This document shows, one piece after another, positions 1 to 6,802 of a stretch of DNA of 19,538 nucleotides. The position numbers and the translations under genes are program-made. The DNA comes from an uncultured Prevotella sp. GTDB taxonomy: Bacteria; Bacteroidota; Bacteroidia; Bacteroidales; Bacteroidaceae. The DNA is taken from assembly GCA_900555035.1 (NCBI GenBank), contig USJX01000053.1, positions 1 through 19,538 of the forward strand, in the 5' to 3' direction. The notes beneath the pieces were generated by a model. It ran no database searches and was not told the DNA's origin. It saw only the letters and a program-made list of their open reading frames with translations. Every line of letters starts with the position of its first letter. The stretch's first letter is position 1.

Positions 1-694
1 CCAGAAGAGTTCTTTCAACACTTACAGAATCCCAGAATTTGTCATAGGCTCTGAGCTCGGCATCCGAGAAACCGGAAATCTCCAGCTCCTCTACGGCTTT
101 TCCTATCTCCGGATCATTAAGCAAATCGGCAGGAATATCCTTCGTATTGGAATTAATTTCTGTGAGGAAACGGAGCCACAATACCATCATGCGCTTGTCG
201 GCAATGGAATGAGGAGTGAACTTAGGGAGTTCTATGAAGGTGAAATGCAAGCCTTTGATTACCTTGTTGCTGTCCTTATCGTGCACGATGCGGTAGTTGT
301 GGATGAAATCGGGAGTATCATGCGCAAAGATATCATTTATCAGGTTGAGAGAATACACTGGTTGCAGTTCGCTGTATTTTCCGCCCTTTTTAGCCTGACT
401 CACATAGAGCTTGGATGCATTGAAAAGTACTCGCTGCTGGAATGCATCAGACCATTCCATCTGCATTTCCACGCAGAACTTCCTGCCTCTGACATCTGTG
501 CAGAGTACATCCACAATGGTGTTTTTGCCCCCTTCGAGCTGGGGCACAAGTTCTGTTGGCAGATACTTGATTTCATGTATCTGCTCTTCTTCGCTGAGTG
601 GCAGGAGGGCGTTCAGAAGACTGATCAGTCTTTTAGGGTGATTGCCGAATATCTTCTTGAACGTGAGGTCTGCCTTAGGATCTAAGTACTTCAT
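1..694 (-). CDS. Rpn family recombination-promoting nuclease / putative transposase (partial, C-terminus outside window)
   Basis: Hand translation of the minus strand gives 231 uninterrupted codons from an ATG at 694 to the window edge. The N-terminus MKYLDPKADLTFKKIFG is the hallmark of the Rpn/PDDEXK_2 family, whose members are DNA endonucleases linked to RecA-independent recombination and often annotated as transposases. The nuclease core is visible as VDV (Asp62) followed by CVEMQM (Glu76-x-Gln78), the expected D...ExQ arrangement. The segment around residues 80-200 (QQRVLFNASKLYVSQ, PVYSLNLINDIF, FTFIELPKF) is also family-like. Family members are commonly around 300 aa, so roughly 60-100 residues are probably missing. 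An in-frame ATG at 700 would add two residues (MV); I prefer 694 because it gives the conserved MKYLDP start. A -7 promoter element lies just upstream. The gene is unrelated to the carbohydrate locus and suggests a recombination-prone junction. Confidence 0.9.
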   Translation of the reverse strand, partial: MKYLDPKADLTFKKIFGNHPKRLISLLNALLPLSEEEQIHEIKYLPTELVPQLEGGKNTIVDVLCTDVRGRKFCVEMQMEWSDAFQQRVLFNASKLYVSQAKKGGKYSELQPVYSLNLINDIFAHDTPDFIHNYRIVHDKDSNKVIKGLHFTFIELPKFTPHSIADKRMMVLWLRFLTEINSNTKDIPADLLNDPEIGKAVEELEISGFSDAELRAYDKFWDSVSVERTLL

Positions 695-720
695 AACCAT
701 CTGTTTTAAAATTCTCAAGC

Positions 721-752
721 GCAAAGTTACGACTTTATTTTCATATCTGCAA
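721..752 (-). promoter_or_regulatory. Bacteroidetes-type promoter for the Rpn nuclease
   Basis: Reading the minus strand, TAACTTTGC (729 to 721) matches the Bacteroidetes -7 element TAnnTTTG exactly. A TTG at 752-750 sits about 20 nt upstream, in the -33 position. Transcription would start around 714, leaving a leader of about 15-20 nt before the ATG at 694 or 700. Confidence 0.6.
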
Positions 753-815
753 GAGTTTTCTGTGAAAAGTTTCTGAAAATGTTAGAAACCCACATATTTT
801 ATATTAAAGGTAAGA

Positions 816-884
816 ATCTGTGTAAATCTGTGTAATCTGTGGGACTTGTTCTTTGTCCCACAGATTACACAGATTTACACGGAT
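816..884. repeat. Long near-perfect inverted repeat, 30-bp arms, 9-nt loop
   Basis: Arms 816-845 and 855-884 are reverse complements over 30 bp with a single T/G mismatch, and 26 bp (820-845 with 855-880) are perfect. The loop is 9 nt (846-854). Each arm is itself internally repetitive, with three near-copies of AATCTGTG(T) in tandem. It lies downstream of the HTCS gene and upstream of the Rpn gene in transcription direction. There is no U-tract after either arm, so it is not a standard intrinsic terminator. It looks more like a REP/MITE-type palindrome or the stem of a structured RNA. Confidence 0.85.
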
Positions 885-891
885 ACAATGA

Positions 892-936
892 CAAGGGTCT
901 ATATGCCACGATGAACAGGTGGCGTATAGACCCTTG
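892..936. repeat. Second inverted repeat, 18-bp arms, 9-nt loop
   Basis: Arms 892-909 (CAAGGGTCTATATGCCAC) and 919-936 (GTGGCGTATAGACCCTTG) pair over 18 bp, with one position that becomes a wobble pair in RNA. The loop is 9 nt (910-918), the same length as in the neighbouring 816-884 palindrome, only 7 nt away. No T-run follows on either strand. A smaller 7-bp stem (CTAACTA 959-965 with TAGTTAG 978-984) comes next. Confidence 0.8.
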
Positions 937-980
937 ATTATATGATGATAGCTCCGCCCTAACTATATAAAAATAGGTAG

Positions 981-1058
981 TTAGAACAGATCGTCTCCTG
1001 TTACCTGCCTATAATATTCTCCTTCATATTTGTCTTTTATTGGTGAAACCTGTCGCAA
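981..1058 (-). pseudogene. Possible C-terminal gene remnant or unrecognised small ORF
   Basis: On the minus strand an open frame ends at TAA (983-981) and stays open back to an in-frame TAA at 1148-1146. Its last residues read KYEGEYYRQVTGDDLF, a composition typical of real protein rather than AT-rich noise. The upstream half, made from the inverted-repeat cluster, is less convincing. There is no ATG in frame; a TTG at 1058 could start a 25-residue peptide, but it overlaps a -7 promoter element. I therefore suspect the tail of a degraded gene. No family is recognised. Confidence 0.25.
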
Positions 1059-1145
1059 AGTTATAAAAAATATGAGATTACGACAACTTTTAAACGAGAA
1101 ATCTGTCGTAATCTCAATAAAAAAGCGAGATTGCGACAGATTTCT
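1045..1145. repeat. Cluster of four alternately inverted GAGATTACGACAGATTTC-like units
   Basis: Four related units are visible: 1045-1060 (inverted, diverged), 1074-1091 (direct), 1096-1115 (inverted) and 1127-1145 (direct). Units three and four form a 19-bp stem with one wobble-type mismatch and an 11-nt A-rich loop. Units two and three form a competing perfect 12-bp stem (1074-1085 with 1104-1115). In transcripts from the HTCS gene this would be the first structure after the stop codon. It could serve as 3'-end processing signal, but the T-run lies in the loop instead of after the stem. Confidence 0.75.
1055..1063 (-). promoter_or_regulatory. Isolated -7 element (TAACTTTGC)
   Basis: The minus strand reads TAACTTTGC at 1063-1055, a full match to TAnnTTTGC. 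No clear TTTG -33 box is visible. A transcript from here would run through the small hairpin at 959-984 and both long stem-loops towards the Rpn gene, which has its own promoter. The element lies inside the first unit of the inverted-repeat cluster. Confidence 0.4.
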
Positions 1146-1187
1146 TTATATGTTACCCCGAAATGCGAAATTTCCTAAGGGCTTCAA

Positions 1188-4100
1188 TTAACCCTTTTTC
1201 AGCTCCTCGGCATACTCCTTCGGGAAGATGCCGAACTCCTTCTTGAAGCATTTCGAGAAATACTTCGGCGTGTTGAAACCTACCTGGGTGGCTACATCGC
1301 TAATCAGAATGTTAGGGTTCGACTGCATGATGCGGCGAGCCTCCTTCATCCTGATTGTCGTGATGAAGGCGATGACCGTCTGCCCAGTGGTGGCTTTCAC
1401 CTTGTTATATAAGGTAGATTCGCCCATCGCCATATCCTTGGCGAAGGATTCGCGGTCGTAGTCGGCATCTCCCAGATGCTTCATCACCATCTCCGTGGCA
1501 CGGGTTACGAATTCCTGGTCGGGGTCGCTCAGGTGAACCTTAGGCTGGGCATCAGCCTCTTCTTTCGTCTGTAGCGAAACCACGGACTCTATCTTTTCTA
1601 TCAGCTTCTTGCGGTTGGCAAGCAGGGCATTGATGCGTACCTCCAGCTCCTCAAACTTGAATGGCTTGGTGATGTAGGCATCGGCACCTATGGTGTATGC
1701 CTCCGTCTTGTCCTCCTCCTTGTTCTTGGCGGTGAGCAGGATAACAGGCAACTGCCAGAAGCGCTTGTCTTCTTTCAGCAGCTTGGTCAGTTCGATGCCA
1801 TCCATAATCGGCATCATCACGTCGCTCACCACGAGGTCTAGTTTCTCCTTCATGATGGTGTTCATTGCCTGCTTTCCGTTCTTTGCCGTAAACACGTGAT
1901 AGCTCTTGCTCAAAACCTGCTGCATCAGGACAAGTAGTTCCTCATTGTCTTCTACCACGAGAATCTTGCTCATGTTCTTTCTGATGAGGTGGCTCGGGCG
2001 CACCGGCTCCAGCTTCGGCTTGTCGTCAGTTTCCCCCTGTGTATCAAATCTCGTTTCCTGGCTTGCCTGTCGGATGGCCTCCTTATCTATCGCCTTGCCC
2101 TTATCCGACAAATCTATTTCGGCAGGAGCATACGCTCCCTTCTTGATAGGCAGGGTGAGGGTGAAAGTAGTTCCCTTGCCTTCCTCGCTTTCGCAGCGGA
2201 TGTCGCCATGGTGCAGTTTCACCAGGTCGTGGGTCAGGGCAAGGCCGATGCCTGTGCCCGGCTGGTTCTGCTTGCGGTAGTCACCGTCGAAGAAGCGGGT
2301 GTAGAGATGCTTCATTTTCTCTTCCGACATGCCGATACCATTGTCTGAGATGCGGATGATGGCCTGCTCCTTGTCGAAGCTGAGCGATACATCTATCTTG
2401 CCTCCCACCTTATTATATTTAATGGCGTTGGAGATGAGGTTGTAGATAATCTTATCCAGCTTGTCGGCATCAAACCATGCCATTCCATCTCCCCTCGGCT
2501 TTTCAAGAGATAAGGTAACCTTCTGATGCTCAGCCATCGGACGGATATTCTCGCATGCATCTTCTATGAACGAAGTCAGATTGCCTTTGCTTACGAGCAG
2601 ATGCAGCTGACCTGCCTGCGACTTTCTTACTTCCAGAATCTGGCGCAGCAGTCGGGTGGTGCGGTTGATGTTGCTGTCCATCACGAGATAGTCTTCTTCA
2701 TATTGTGGCGCCACCTCCTTGAGCTTGTAGATGGTAGCAGAAATCACGGTGAGCGGGGTGAGCAGCTCGTGGGTGATGTTGGTAAGGATGACGCCCATCT
2801 GCAGACTGTTTCGGGTCTTCACGCGGTCTTTATACCATCTTGCCATGGCAAAGATGCCGCCAATCAGTATCAGGATGTAGAGCATGAAGGCGAGTCTGGA
2901 TGCATACCATGGCGGCAACACCAGGATGGTGATGGTATATGGCAGCTCCTGCCATTTGCCGTAGCCGTCGGTAGCCTTGATTTTCAGATAGTAAGTTCCT
3001 GAACTCAGGTTCTGGAAGGCTGCCTTGTGTACCCCCTTGTCGCAATACTGCCAGTCGTCGTCATACCCCTCCAGCTGGTAGGCATATACATTCTTCTCGG
3101 TATTGCCGTAGGTGAGGAGTGCGAACTCCACGTTGAATTTCTTCACTCCAGCCGGAATGATGAGCTGGCGGGTATAGGCAGGCATCTCTTTCGAGATATC
3201 GGCCTTTTCGGCAGAATCGAGCTTGGCGAAAGGCTGGCCGTCAACAATGACGTCGGTAACCACCAGTTTGGCTTTTCTGTTCTTGCCCAGTTGCGGCTTC
3301 ATCGACGGCACGAACGAGAAGAAGCTGGTTCGGCTTCCGAAGAAGAGTTCTTTGCCATACTGGCAAGCCGTGTTGGGTACGAAGAGCACATTGCCCAGGC
3401 CATCTTCGTTGGTGAAATAGATGATGTCTTGCGGTTTCTTGCTGTCCTTGCCCCAGACGATGTTGACGAGGGCATAGTCGGTGGTGAGCCAGAGGTTTCC
3501 ATTCTCATCTTCCTTGATGGTGAGCATGCGGTCGCCGGACAGATGATATTCCTGGTTCTTCGGCTCAAACTTGTCTTTTACCTTATTATATAGGAAGAGT
3601 CCGCCGCTGTTGGAGATAGCCCAGAGTCTTCCCCTTGAATCTTCCAGGCAGGCGGTGGCATCTTCGATGTCGAAATTCTGCTGTGCAGGACTATACTGCT
3701 TGAATCTTAGAGACTTCGGGTTGCTGACGTTGCCCGATATGCGGATGATACCCTCGTTGTCGGTGGCAAGCCAGATGTTTCCCTCCTTGTCTTGCGAGAT
3801 ATGGCGGATGTCGCACGAAGTGAAGTCTTTCTTTCCCTCCTTCATGGTAATTGCAGTGCCCTGGTTGCTGGAATACACGATGCTCAGGCCGTTGCGCTGC
3901 CCTATCCACATGACTTTATCGCCTGATTCGAAGATGGTATTTACGAAATTATCCTGTATGATAGATGGATGAGTTTCGTGTGTCAGCAGGAAGGCTGGCT
4001 TTCCGGCGGCAGGCTTGACGATGACACCATAGCTGTTGGTGGCAAACCAGATTTCCCCGTTGCTTCTTTTGGCTATATCCGATATGCTGGTGGTGAGTGC

Positions 4101-5324
4101 TCTCTGCTGGATATTGGCGAGGCCCGGTATTTCGTGGTTGAAGAGAGTCTTGCAGGTCTTGCGGTTGTGCAGGGCGATGCCGTATGGGTTCAGTCCCAGC
4201 CAGAAATTCTCGCCATCGGTGGTAAGGATGGAATATATGTAGTTGATGGTGAGCTGGGTGTGGCTTTTGTCAAGATTCCACAGCTTGAACATCGAAGGCT
4301 GGGTATTTACTTGTAGGATACCATTGTTCTGCGTGCAGAGCCATATGTTGCCCTGTCCGTCGGTGGCGATATCGTTGTTGAAGTTGAGTGGATTATTGCC
4401 GATGGAGTTGTATCCCTTCCACTCTGCGTTAGGAATATCTTCTTCCAGATAGCACACACCTTCTCGGGTGCATGCCCAGAGTGTTCGGGTCACCGGGTCG
4501 TGCACAATCTTGTAAAAGGTATCAAAATGGTTGGCGCTGTAAGGGTACTGGTGTGCTCCAGGCTGCTTCACATTGCCCGGATTGTCCAGTCGCACCACGC
4601 CATAGCCCCAGGTTCCCACCCATAGACGATGGTACTTGTCGAAGAAGAGCGAGTAGGCAGAGTTGGTGGCGTTGAGCTTGGGATAGCAATACATGGTATG
4701 GGTCTTGCGCTTGAATCGCATGAGTCCCGATGACCAGGTGCCGATGAGGAGGTCGCCGTTCTGGTCTTCAACGATGGCTTTCACGCTGTATCTGGAAATC
4801 TTCTGCTTGTGTCCGTTTTCATCAATAAGCCATGTGTTCTGGGGGGTGTATGTATGGAAACGCTCCGTCTTTGGATTGAAATATGAGAGTCCGCCGTCGG
4901 TTCCTACCCACAGCGTTCCGTCTTTGCTTACGTAGAGGGTATAGATGATGCGTTGGGATTCTTCGGGCAGGAAGAAACTCTTGAATTTTCCGGTACGCTT
5001 GTTCATCCTCACCAATCCGTTTCTCGTACCCAGCCAGAGGTTGTTCTGGTGGTCTTCGGCTATGGAGCGGATGGTATTGTTGGGCAGGATGCCTGGCTGG
5101 TAGGCACTCGACTTATAGGTTTTGACCACGTATCCGTCGTAGGATTTCACACCGGCATTGGTGCCCACCCACATGATGCCGTTGCTGGCAAAGAACATGC
5201 AGCTCACCTCTTCGGTGGGTGCAATGGGGATAGGCGGGAGGTAACGGTATGGAAAGTTCTGTGCTTTCACCTGGGAGGCAAAGCATATCAGACAGACGAG
5301 GATGCGTAATATGGCAGATTTCAT
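1188..5324 (-). CDS. Hybrid two-component system sensor/regulator (HTCS)
   Basis: A single 1378-residue polypeptide combines sensor kinase and response regulator. In order it shows a Sec signal peptide (about 1-21); a large periplasmic two-propeller sensor with many Reg_prop repeats of the type GNLWLGT/GTLWVGT (about 40-680); a Y_Y_Y domain (about 690-800); a transmembrane helix (about 811-830); HisKA with phospho-acceptor His852 (ITHELLTPLTVI); HATPase with N box at Asn962-Asn966 and the DNGIGM and GTGIGLAL motifs; a receiver with phospho-acceptor Asp1168 (VVSDVMMP); and a C-terminal AraC-type helix-turn-helix (about 1267-1378). Length and architecture are standard for Bacteroidetes HTCS proteins, which bind an oligosaccharide in the periplasm and activate adjacent glycan-degradation genes. 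It is divergent from the GH43 gene. One oddity is Leu in place of the usual Arg in the H box (HELRTPL in most kinases). Confidence 0.97.
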   Translation of the reverse strand: MKSAILRILVCLICFASQVKAQNFPYRYLPPIPIAPTEEVSCMFFASNGIMWVGTNAGVKSYDGYVVKTYKSSAYQPGILPNNTIRSIAEDHQNNLWLGTRNGLVRMNKRTGKFKSFFLPEESQRIIYTLYVSKDGTLWVGTDGGLSYFNPKTERFHTYTPQNTWLIDENGHKQKISRYSVKAIVEDQNGDLLIGTWSSGLMRFKRKTHTMYCYPKLNATNSAYSLFFDKYHRLWVGTWGYGVVRLDNPGNVKQPGAHQYPYSANHFDTFYKIVHDPVTRTLWACTREGVCYLEEDIPNAEWKGYNSIGNNPLNFNNDIATDGQGNIWLCTQNNGILQVNTQPSMFKLWNLDKSHTQLTINYIYSILTTDGENFWLGLNPYGIALHNRKTCKTLFNHEIPGLANIQQRALTTSISDIAKRSNGEIWFATNSYGVIVKPAAGKPAFLLTHETHPSIIQDNFVNTIFESGDKVMWIGQRNGLSIVYSSNQGTAITMKEGKKDFTSCDIRHISQDKEGNIWLATDNEGIIRISGNVSNPKSLRFKQYSPAQQNFDIEDATACLEDSRGRLWAISNSGGLFLYNKVKDKFEPKNQEYHLSGDRMLTIKEDENGNLWLTTDYALVNIVWGKDSKKPQDIIYFTNEDGLGNVLFVPNTACQYGKELFFGSRTSFFSFVPSMKPQLGKNRKAKLVVTDVIVDGQPFAKLDSAEKADISKEMPAYTRQLIIPAGVKKFNVEFALLTYGNTEKNVYAYQLEGYDDDWQYCDKGVHKAAFQNLSSGTYYLKIKATDGYGKWQELPYTITILVLPPWYASRLAFMLYILILIGGIFAMARWYKDRVKTRNSLQMGVILTNITHELLTPLTVISATIYKLKEVAPQYEEDYLVMDSNINRTTRLLRQILEVRKSQAGQLHLLVSKGNLTSFIEDACENIRPMAEHQKVTLSLEKPRGDGMAWFDADKLDKIIYNLISNAIKYNKVGGKIDVSLSFDKEQAIIRISDNGIGMSEEKMKHLYTRFFDGDYRKQNQPGTGIGLALTHDLVKLHHGDIRCESEEGKGTTFTLTLPIKKGAYAPAEIDLSDKGKAIDKEAIRQASQETRFDTQGETDDKPKLEPVRPSHLIRKNMSKILVVEDNEELLVLMQQVLSKSYHVFTAKNGKQAMNTIMKEKLDLVVSDVMMPIMDGIELTKLLKEDKRFWQLPVILLTAKNKEEDKTEAYTIGADAYITKPFKFEELEVRINALLANRKKLIEKIESVVSLQTKEEADAQPKVHLSDPDQEFVTRATEMVMKHLGDADYDRESFAKDMAMGESTLYNKVKATTGQTVIAFITTIRMKEARRIMQSNPNILISDVATQVGFNTPKYFSKCFKKEFGIFPKEYAEELKKG

Positions 5325-5362
5325 GTCTATTATTTATTGTTAGTTAAATTCCAAAATTCATT

Positions 5363-5371
5363 GCAAAGGTA
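5363..5371 (-). promoter_or_regulatory. -7 element of the HTCS promoter
   Basis: The minus strand reads TACCTTTGC at 5371-5363, matching TAnnTTTGC. The predicted leader to the HTCS ATG (5324) is about 30 nt. A good -33 TTTG at 19-20 nt spacing is not seen; the nearest TTTGG is too close. Confidence 0.6.
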
Positions 5372-5376
5372 TAAAG

Positions 5377-5444
5377 AATCTGCCAAAAAAGTGCCTAAAA
5401 TGCAGTTTTTAACGATTTGAATCCTTATTTTACCGAAATCTGCC
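5377..5444. promoter_or_regulatory. Candidate operator: two direct AATCTGCC copies 60 nt apart
   Basis: The octamer AATCTGCC occurs at 5377-5384 and again at 5437-5444, exactly 60 nt apart, between the divergent HTCS and GH43 -7 elements. HTCS proteins act through AraC-type domains at the promoters of their target genes, so repeated half-sites here are plausible. The match is short and the octamer was not seen upstream of the DUF2264 or GH51 genes, so this is weak. Confidence 0.25.
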
Positions 5445-5466
5445 CTATAAAGTAGGCTTAATTCTC

Positions 5467-5475
5467 TAATTTTGC
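5467..5475 (+). promoter_or_regulatory. -7 element of the GH43 promoter
   Basis: TAATTTTGC matches TAnnTTTGC. No TTTG or TTG sits at the -33 position (about 5444-5448), which would fit a promoter that needs an activator such as the divergent HTCS. The leader to the ATG at 5531 would be about 50 nt. Confidence 0.6.
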
Positions 5476-5530
5476 ACCCAGCAACGAACAGTTAGAATAT
5501 TACAAACTTAATAAATAAACTTCAACGCAA

Positions 5531-6652
5531 ATGAATAAACTATTCACATTACTGATGTTGTGGATGCTGTCTTGTCTGCCTTCATTGGCTCAAGCTCCGA
5601 TGGACGGCGGTGTATGGAAAGACAATACCGGCAAGCATATCAATGCGCATGGTGGCAACATCTTCAATTACAAAGGTACCTACTATTGGTATGGCGAGAG
5701 CCGTTCGGCTGATGGCAAGCCTTACAGTTCACTGGGCGTAAGCTGCTTCACCTCGAAGGATCTCAAGAAATGGACCAATCATGGCTTGGTACTTCCTGTA
5801 ACAGATGAGCCAGGCAGCGATATCGAAGGTGGTTGCATCATCGAGCGCCCTAAGGTCCTCTACAATCAGAAGACCAAGAAGTTCGTAATGTGGTTCCATC
5901 TCGAATTGAAGGGTAGGGGCTATGGTGCTGCCCGCTATGGCGTGGCAACCAGCGATACTCCTTTCGGACCTTTCAAGTTCATTCGCTCAGGTAGAGTGAA
6001 TCCAGGAATCTATCCTGTGGGATTCTCAAAACCAGATACCACCGACCTCAAGCACCAGCTTCTCTTCCCGGAACTGAAGGCTTGGTGGACTCCAGAATGG
6101 CGCAAGCAGATAGAGCGCGGCATGTTCTGGATGAGAGACTTTGAGGGAGGACAGATGTCGAGAGACATGACAATTTTCATCGATGATGATGGTAAAGCAT
6201 ACCACATCTATTCATCAGAGGATAACTTAACGCTCCAAATCGCACAATTAACGGATGACTACATGCAGCACAACGGAAGCTATGTTCGTGTTGCGGCTGG
6301 TGGCCAGAACGAGGCACCAACTATTTTCAAGCAGGATGGCATCTACTGGATGATTGCCAGCGGATGTACAGGATGGGCACCTAACGCTGCCCGTTTATTC
6401 AAGGCGAAGAATATCTATGGTCCTTGGGAACAGTTGGCAAACCCTTGCCGCGGCGAGGGGGCCAACAAAACCTTCGGTGGACAGGGTACCTTTATCTATA
6501 AGGTGGAAACTGCCGCACAGAAGAAGATGTTCCAGGGTGCCGACTATGTGTTCATGGCAGATATCTGGAATCCAAAGCAATTAAGTGACAGTCGTCATCT
6601 CTGGGTGCCTATTTCTTGGGAAAATGGTGCTCCAGTGTTGAAAAAACAATAA
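5531..6652 (+). CDS. Secreted GH43 glycosidase, exo-beta-1,3-galactanase-like clade
   Basis: The 373-residue protein has a signal peptide (about 1-21, cleavage near SLAQA) and a single five-bladed GH43 catalytic domain. The clade signatures are NAHGGNIF (38-45), GTYYWYGES (49-57), IERPKVLYN (104-112), SRDMTIFIDDDGKAYHIYSSE (around 210-230) and NEAPTIF (260-266). This pattern is that of GH43 subfamilies 24/34, which include exo-beta-1,3-galactanases, rather than arabinanases or xylosidases. Glu230 is the likely catalytic acid and Glu105 the conserved partner. The usual N-terminal Asp base is absent, as in characterised exo-galactanases, where a Gln takes that role; Gln318 (GGQGT) is my candidate. 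An apparent insertion occupies residues 155-205. It is the first gene divergent from the HTCS. Substrate is inferred: beta-1,3-galactan backbone of arabinogalactan. Confidence 0.88.
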   Translation: MNKLFTLLMLWMLSCLPSLAQAPMDGGVWKDNTGKHINAHGGNIFNYKGTYYWYGESRSADGKPYSSLGVSCFTSKDLKKWTNHGLVLPVTDEPGSDIEGGCIIERPKVLYNQKTKKFVMWFHLELKGRGYGAARYGVATSDTPFGPFKFIRSGRVNPGIYPVGFSKPDTTDLKHQLLFPELKAWWTPEWRKQIERGMFWMRDFEGGQMSRDMTIFIDDDGKAYHIYSSEDNLTLQIAQLTDDYMQHNGSYVRVAAGGQNEAPTIFKQDGIYWMIASGCTGWAPNAARLFKAKNIYGPWEQLANPCRGEGANKTFGGQGTFIYKVETAAQKKMFQGADYVFMADIWNPKQLSDSRHLWVPISWENGAPVLKKQ

Positions 6653-6670
6653 AAAATACGGTCGCTCTGC

Positions 6671-6700
6671 TTGTTTCTAACTATTTTTGATTATATTTGC
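6671..6700 (+). promoter_or_regulatory. Promoter of the DUF2264-GH105-GH2 operon
   Basis: TATATTTGC (6692-6700) matches TAnnTTTGC, and TTG at 6671-6673 sits 18 nt upstream in the -33 position. The leader would be about 95 nt to the ATG at 6803. Confidence 0.6.
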
Positions 6701-6728
6701 AAAATATTTGCAAGCACTCATTAAATGT

Positions 6729-6744
6729 TGGCATCTATATGCCA
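6729..6744 (+). other. Small hairpin in the operon leader
   Basis: TGGCAT (6729-6734) pairs perfectly with ATGCCA (6739-6744) around a 4-nt loop. It falls about 20-40 nt after the predicted transcription start, followed by an A-rich unstructured stretch leading to the start codon. It may stabilise the 5' end of the transcript. No riboswitch class is recognised. Confidence 0.3.
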
Positions 6745-6802
6745 CCAAATGTAAACAGAACAAACAAAACAATAAACATTAAACAACAAACAACAACTAT
6801 CT

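Noticed and set aside
209..685. 158-codon plus-strand ORF
   Set aside because: It is antisense to the Rpn-family nuclease frame, which has clear family motifs; this frame shows none.
816..936. Intrinsic terminators for the HTCS or Rpn gene
   Set aside because: Neither stem is followed by a T-run on either strand, and they are 250 nt or more beyond the HTCS stop.
816..1145. CRISPR-like array
   Set aside because: The repeats are palindromic or alternate in orientation, and there are no regularly spaced unique spacers or cas genes.
2526..3593. Plus-strand ORFs across the HTCS gene
   Set aside because: Shadows of the HTCS kinase and Y_Y_Y coding sequence, which carries full domain motifs.
899..6745. 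Shared 11-mer CTATATGCCAC at 899-909 and 6735-6745, possibly one repeat family
   Set aside because: The identity does not extend and the hairpins differ; likely coincidence.
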